Shown here: positions 12,136 to 12,441 of the stretch, piece by piece
How the letters are laid out: every line of letters starts with the position of its first letter
Position numbering within the stretch: the stretch's first letter is position 1
Assembly (NCBI GenBank): GCA_016193385.1
Contig: JACPSF010000188.1
Span: 1-12,441, forward strand
Reading direction: 5' to 3'
Source of the DNA: Deltaproteobacteria bacterium
GTDB lineage: Bacteria > Desulfobacterota_B > Binatia > UBA9968
DNA length: 12,441 nt
Made by a program: the position numbers and the translations under genes
The notes under the pieces: model-generated
What the model saw: only the letters and a program-made list of their open reading frames with translations
The model's database searches: none
What the model was told of the DNA's origin: nothing

Positions 12136-12441
12136 GTATATCTTCGATACCAACATCTATATCCACTGCATGCTGGATCGGAGTTTTGCTTTACAACATG
12201 CAGGCCAATATGCCAGGCACCTTCCCTCCACTTTTTTCTCCAGCGTTGTCGCCCAGGAACTTATCGTCGGATGCACGGATGACCTTGCAGTGCGCAGGGT
12301 ACAGAAATTTCTGGAGCCTTTTGAGCGTGTCAGGAGGATTGTCAATCCTGCCTACGAAGAATGGAAGGAAGCCGGTTTTATAGCCGTTAAAATTGGGCTG
12401 AAGCGCCCTGATTTTAGAAGCAAGAAGATAGCCCTTATCAA
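12125..12441 (+). CDS. vapC: VapC-type PIN domain RNase toxin, truncated by the window edge
   Basis: The frame opens at ATG 12125 inside the end of vapB and stays open to the last base, giving 105 codons so far. The N-terminus reads KYIFDTNIYIHC with the first PIN acidic residue Asp8. Glu45 in VVAQELIVG is the second conserved carboxylate. The following RRVQKFLEPFERV and PAYEEWKEAG match helices of PIN domains of the VapC type. The third motif, usually an Asp in a NDALIA-like helix, would lie just beyond the edge after KKIALI. VapC toxins cleave tRNA or rRNA in a Mg2+-dependent way; the target is unknown here. The 11-nt overlap with vapB supports the pair. Confidence 0.85.
   Translation, partial: MPAKYIFDTNIYIHCMLDRSFALQHAGQYARHLPSTFFSSVVAQELIVGCTDDLAVRRVQKFLEPFERVRRIVNPAYEEWKEAGFIAVKIGLKRPDFRSKKIALI

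Noticed and set aside
12084..12383. Plus-strand open frame overlapping vapB and vapC
   Set aside because: The vapC frame from 12125 shows PIN motifs; this is an out-of-frame shadow.

Overview
This is a GC-rich bacterial window with leaderless-free, strong Shine-Dalgarno genes and short operons. Gene content (GMC oxidoreductase, NHL propeller, M29-like metalloprotein, Asp/Glu-racemase-superfamily protein, SDR, MDR alcohol dehydrogenase, orphan NMT1/THI5-type binding protein, two toxin-antitoxin modules) resembles what is found in uncultivated soil, sediment or subsurface lineages such as Binatota, Tectomicrobia or Rokubacteria/Methylomirabilota. That placement is an impression from protein style, not a demonstrated assignment.

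Layout. Bases 1-260 hold the 3' half of a threonine-type tRNA, without a matching 5' half, followed by a strong rho-independent terminator. A candidate promoter whose -10/start region is overlapped by a perfect dyad then leads into a two-gene unit: a CoxG-like SRPBCC protein and a GMC flavin dehydrogenase. An EamA/DMT permease follows. A second promoter candidate leads to an NHL beta-propeller protein and a large M29-aminopeptidase/dihydroxypyridine-dioxygenase-like metalloprotein. After a 261-bp gap with an inverted GTTCAAA repeat comes an Asp/Glu racemase (maleate isomerase/arylmalonate decarboxylase) superfamily protein. A MNT nucleotidyltransferase-HEPN toxin-antitoxin pair sits next, then an SDR and a zinc MDR dehydrogenase. 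Convergent to these is an exported RidA-like protein on the minus strand. Then come a periplasmic NMT1/THI5-like binding protein and, at the right edge, a VapB-VapC module whose toxin runs off the window.

How it may work together. The metabolic genes look like a small-molecule uptake and catabolism neighbourhood: import (binding protein, DMT permease), oxidation of alcohols (GMC, MDR, SDR) and processing of a carboxylic or amide intermediate (M29-like, racemase-like). No substrate can be named from sequence. The M29-like plus racemase-like pair recalls the NicX/NicE steps of nicotinate breakdown, but the racemase-like protein lacks the catalytic cysteines, so the parallel is weak.

The most unusual signal is that three enzymes of well-known families lack their hallmark catalytic residues: the racemase-like protein has no active-site Cys pair, the SDR has lost Ser-Tyr-Lys, and the RidA-like protein has Asn for the substrate-binding Arg. 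The CoxG-GMC pairing without any CO dehydrogenase gene and two dyad operators (coxG promoter, vapBC promoter) are also worth a look. I see no CRISPR array, IS element or phage gene.
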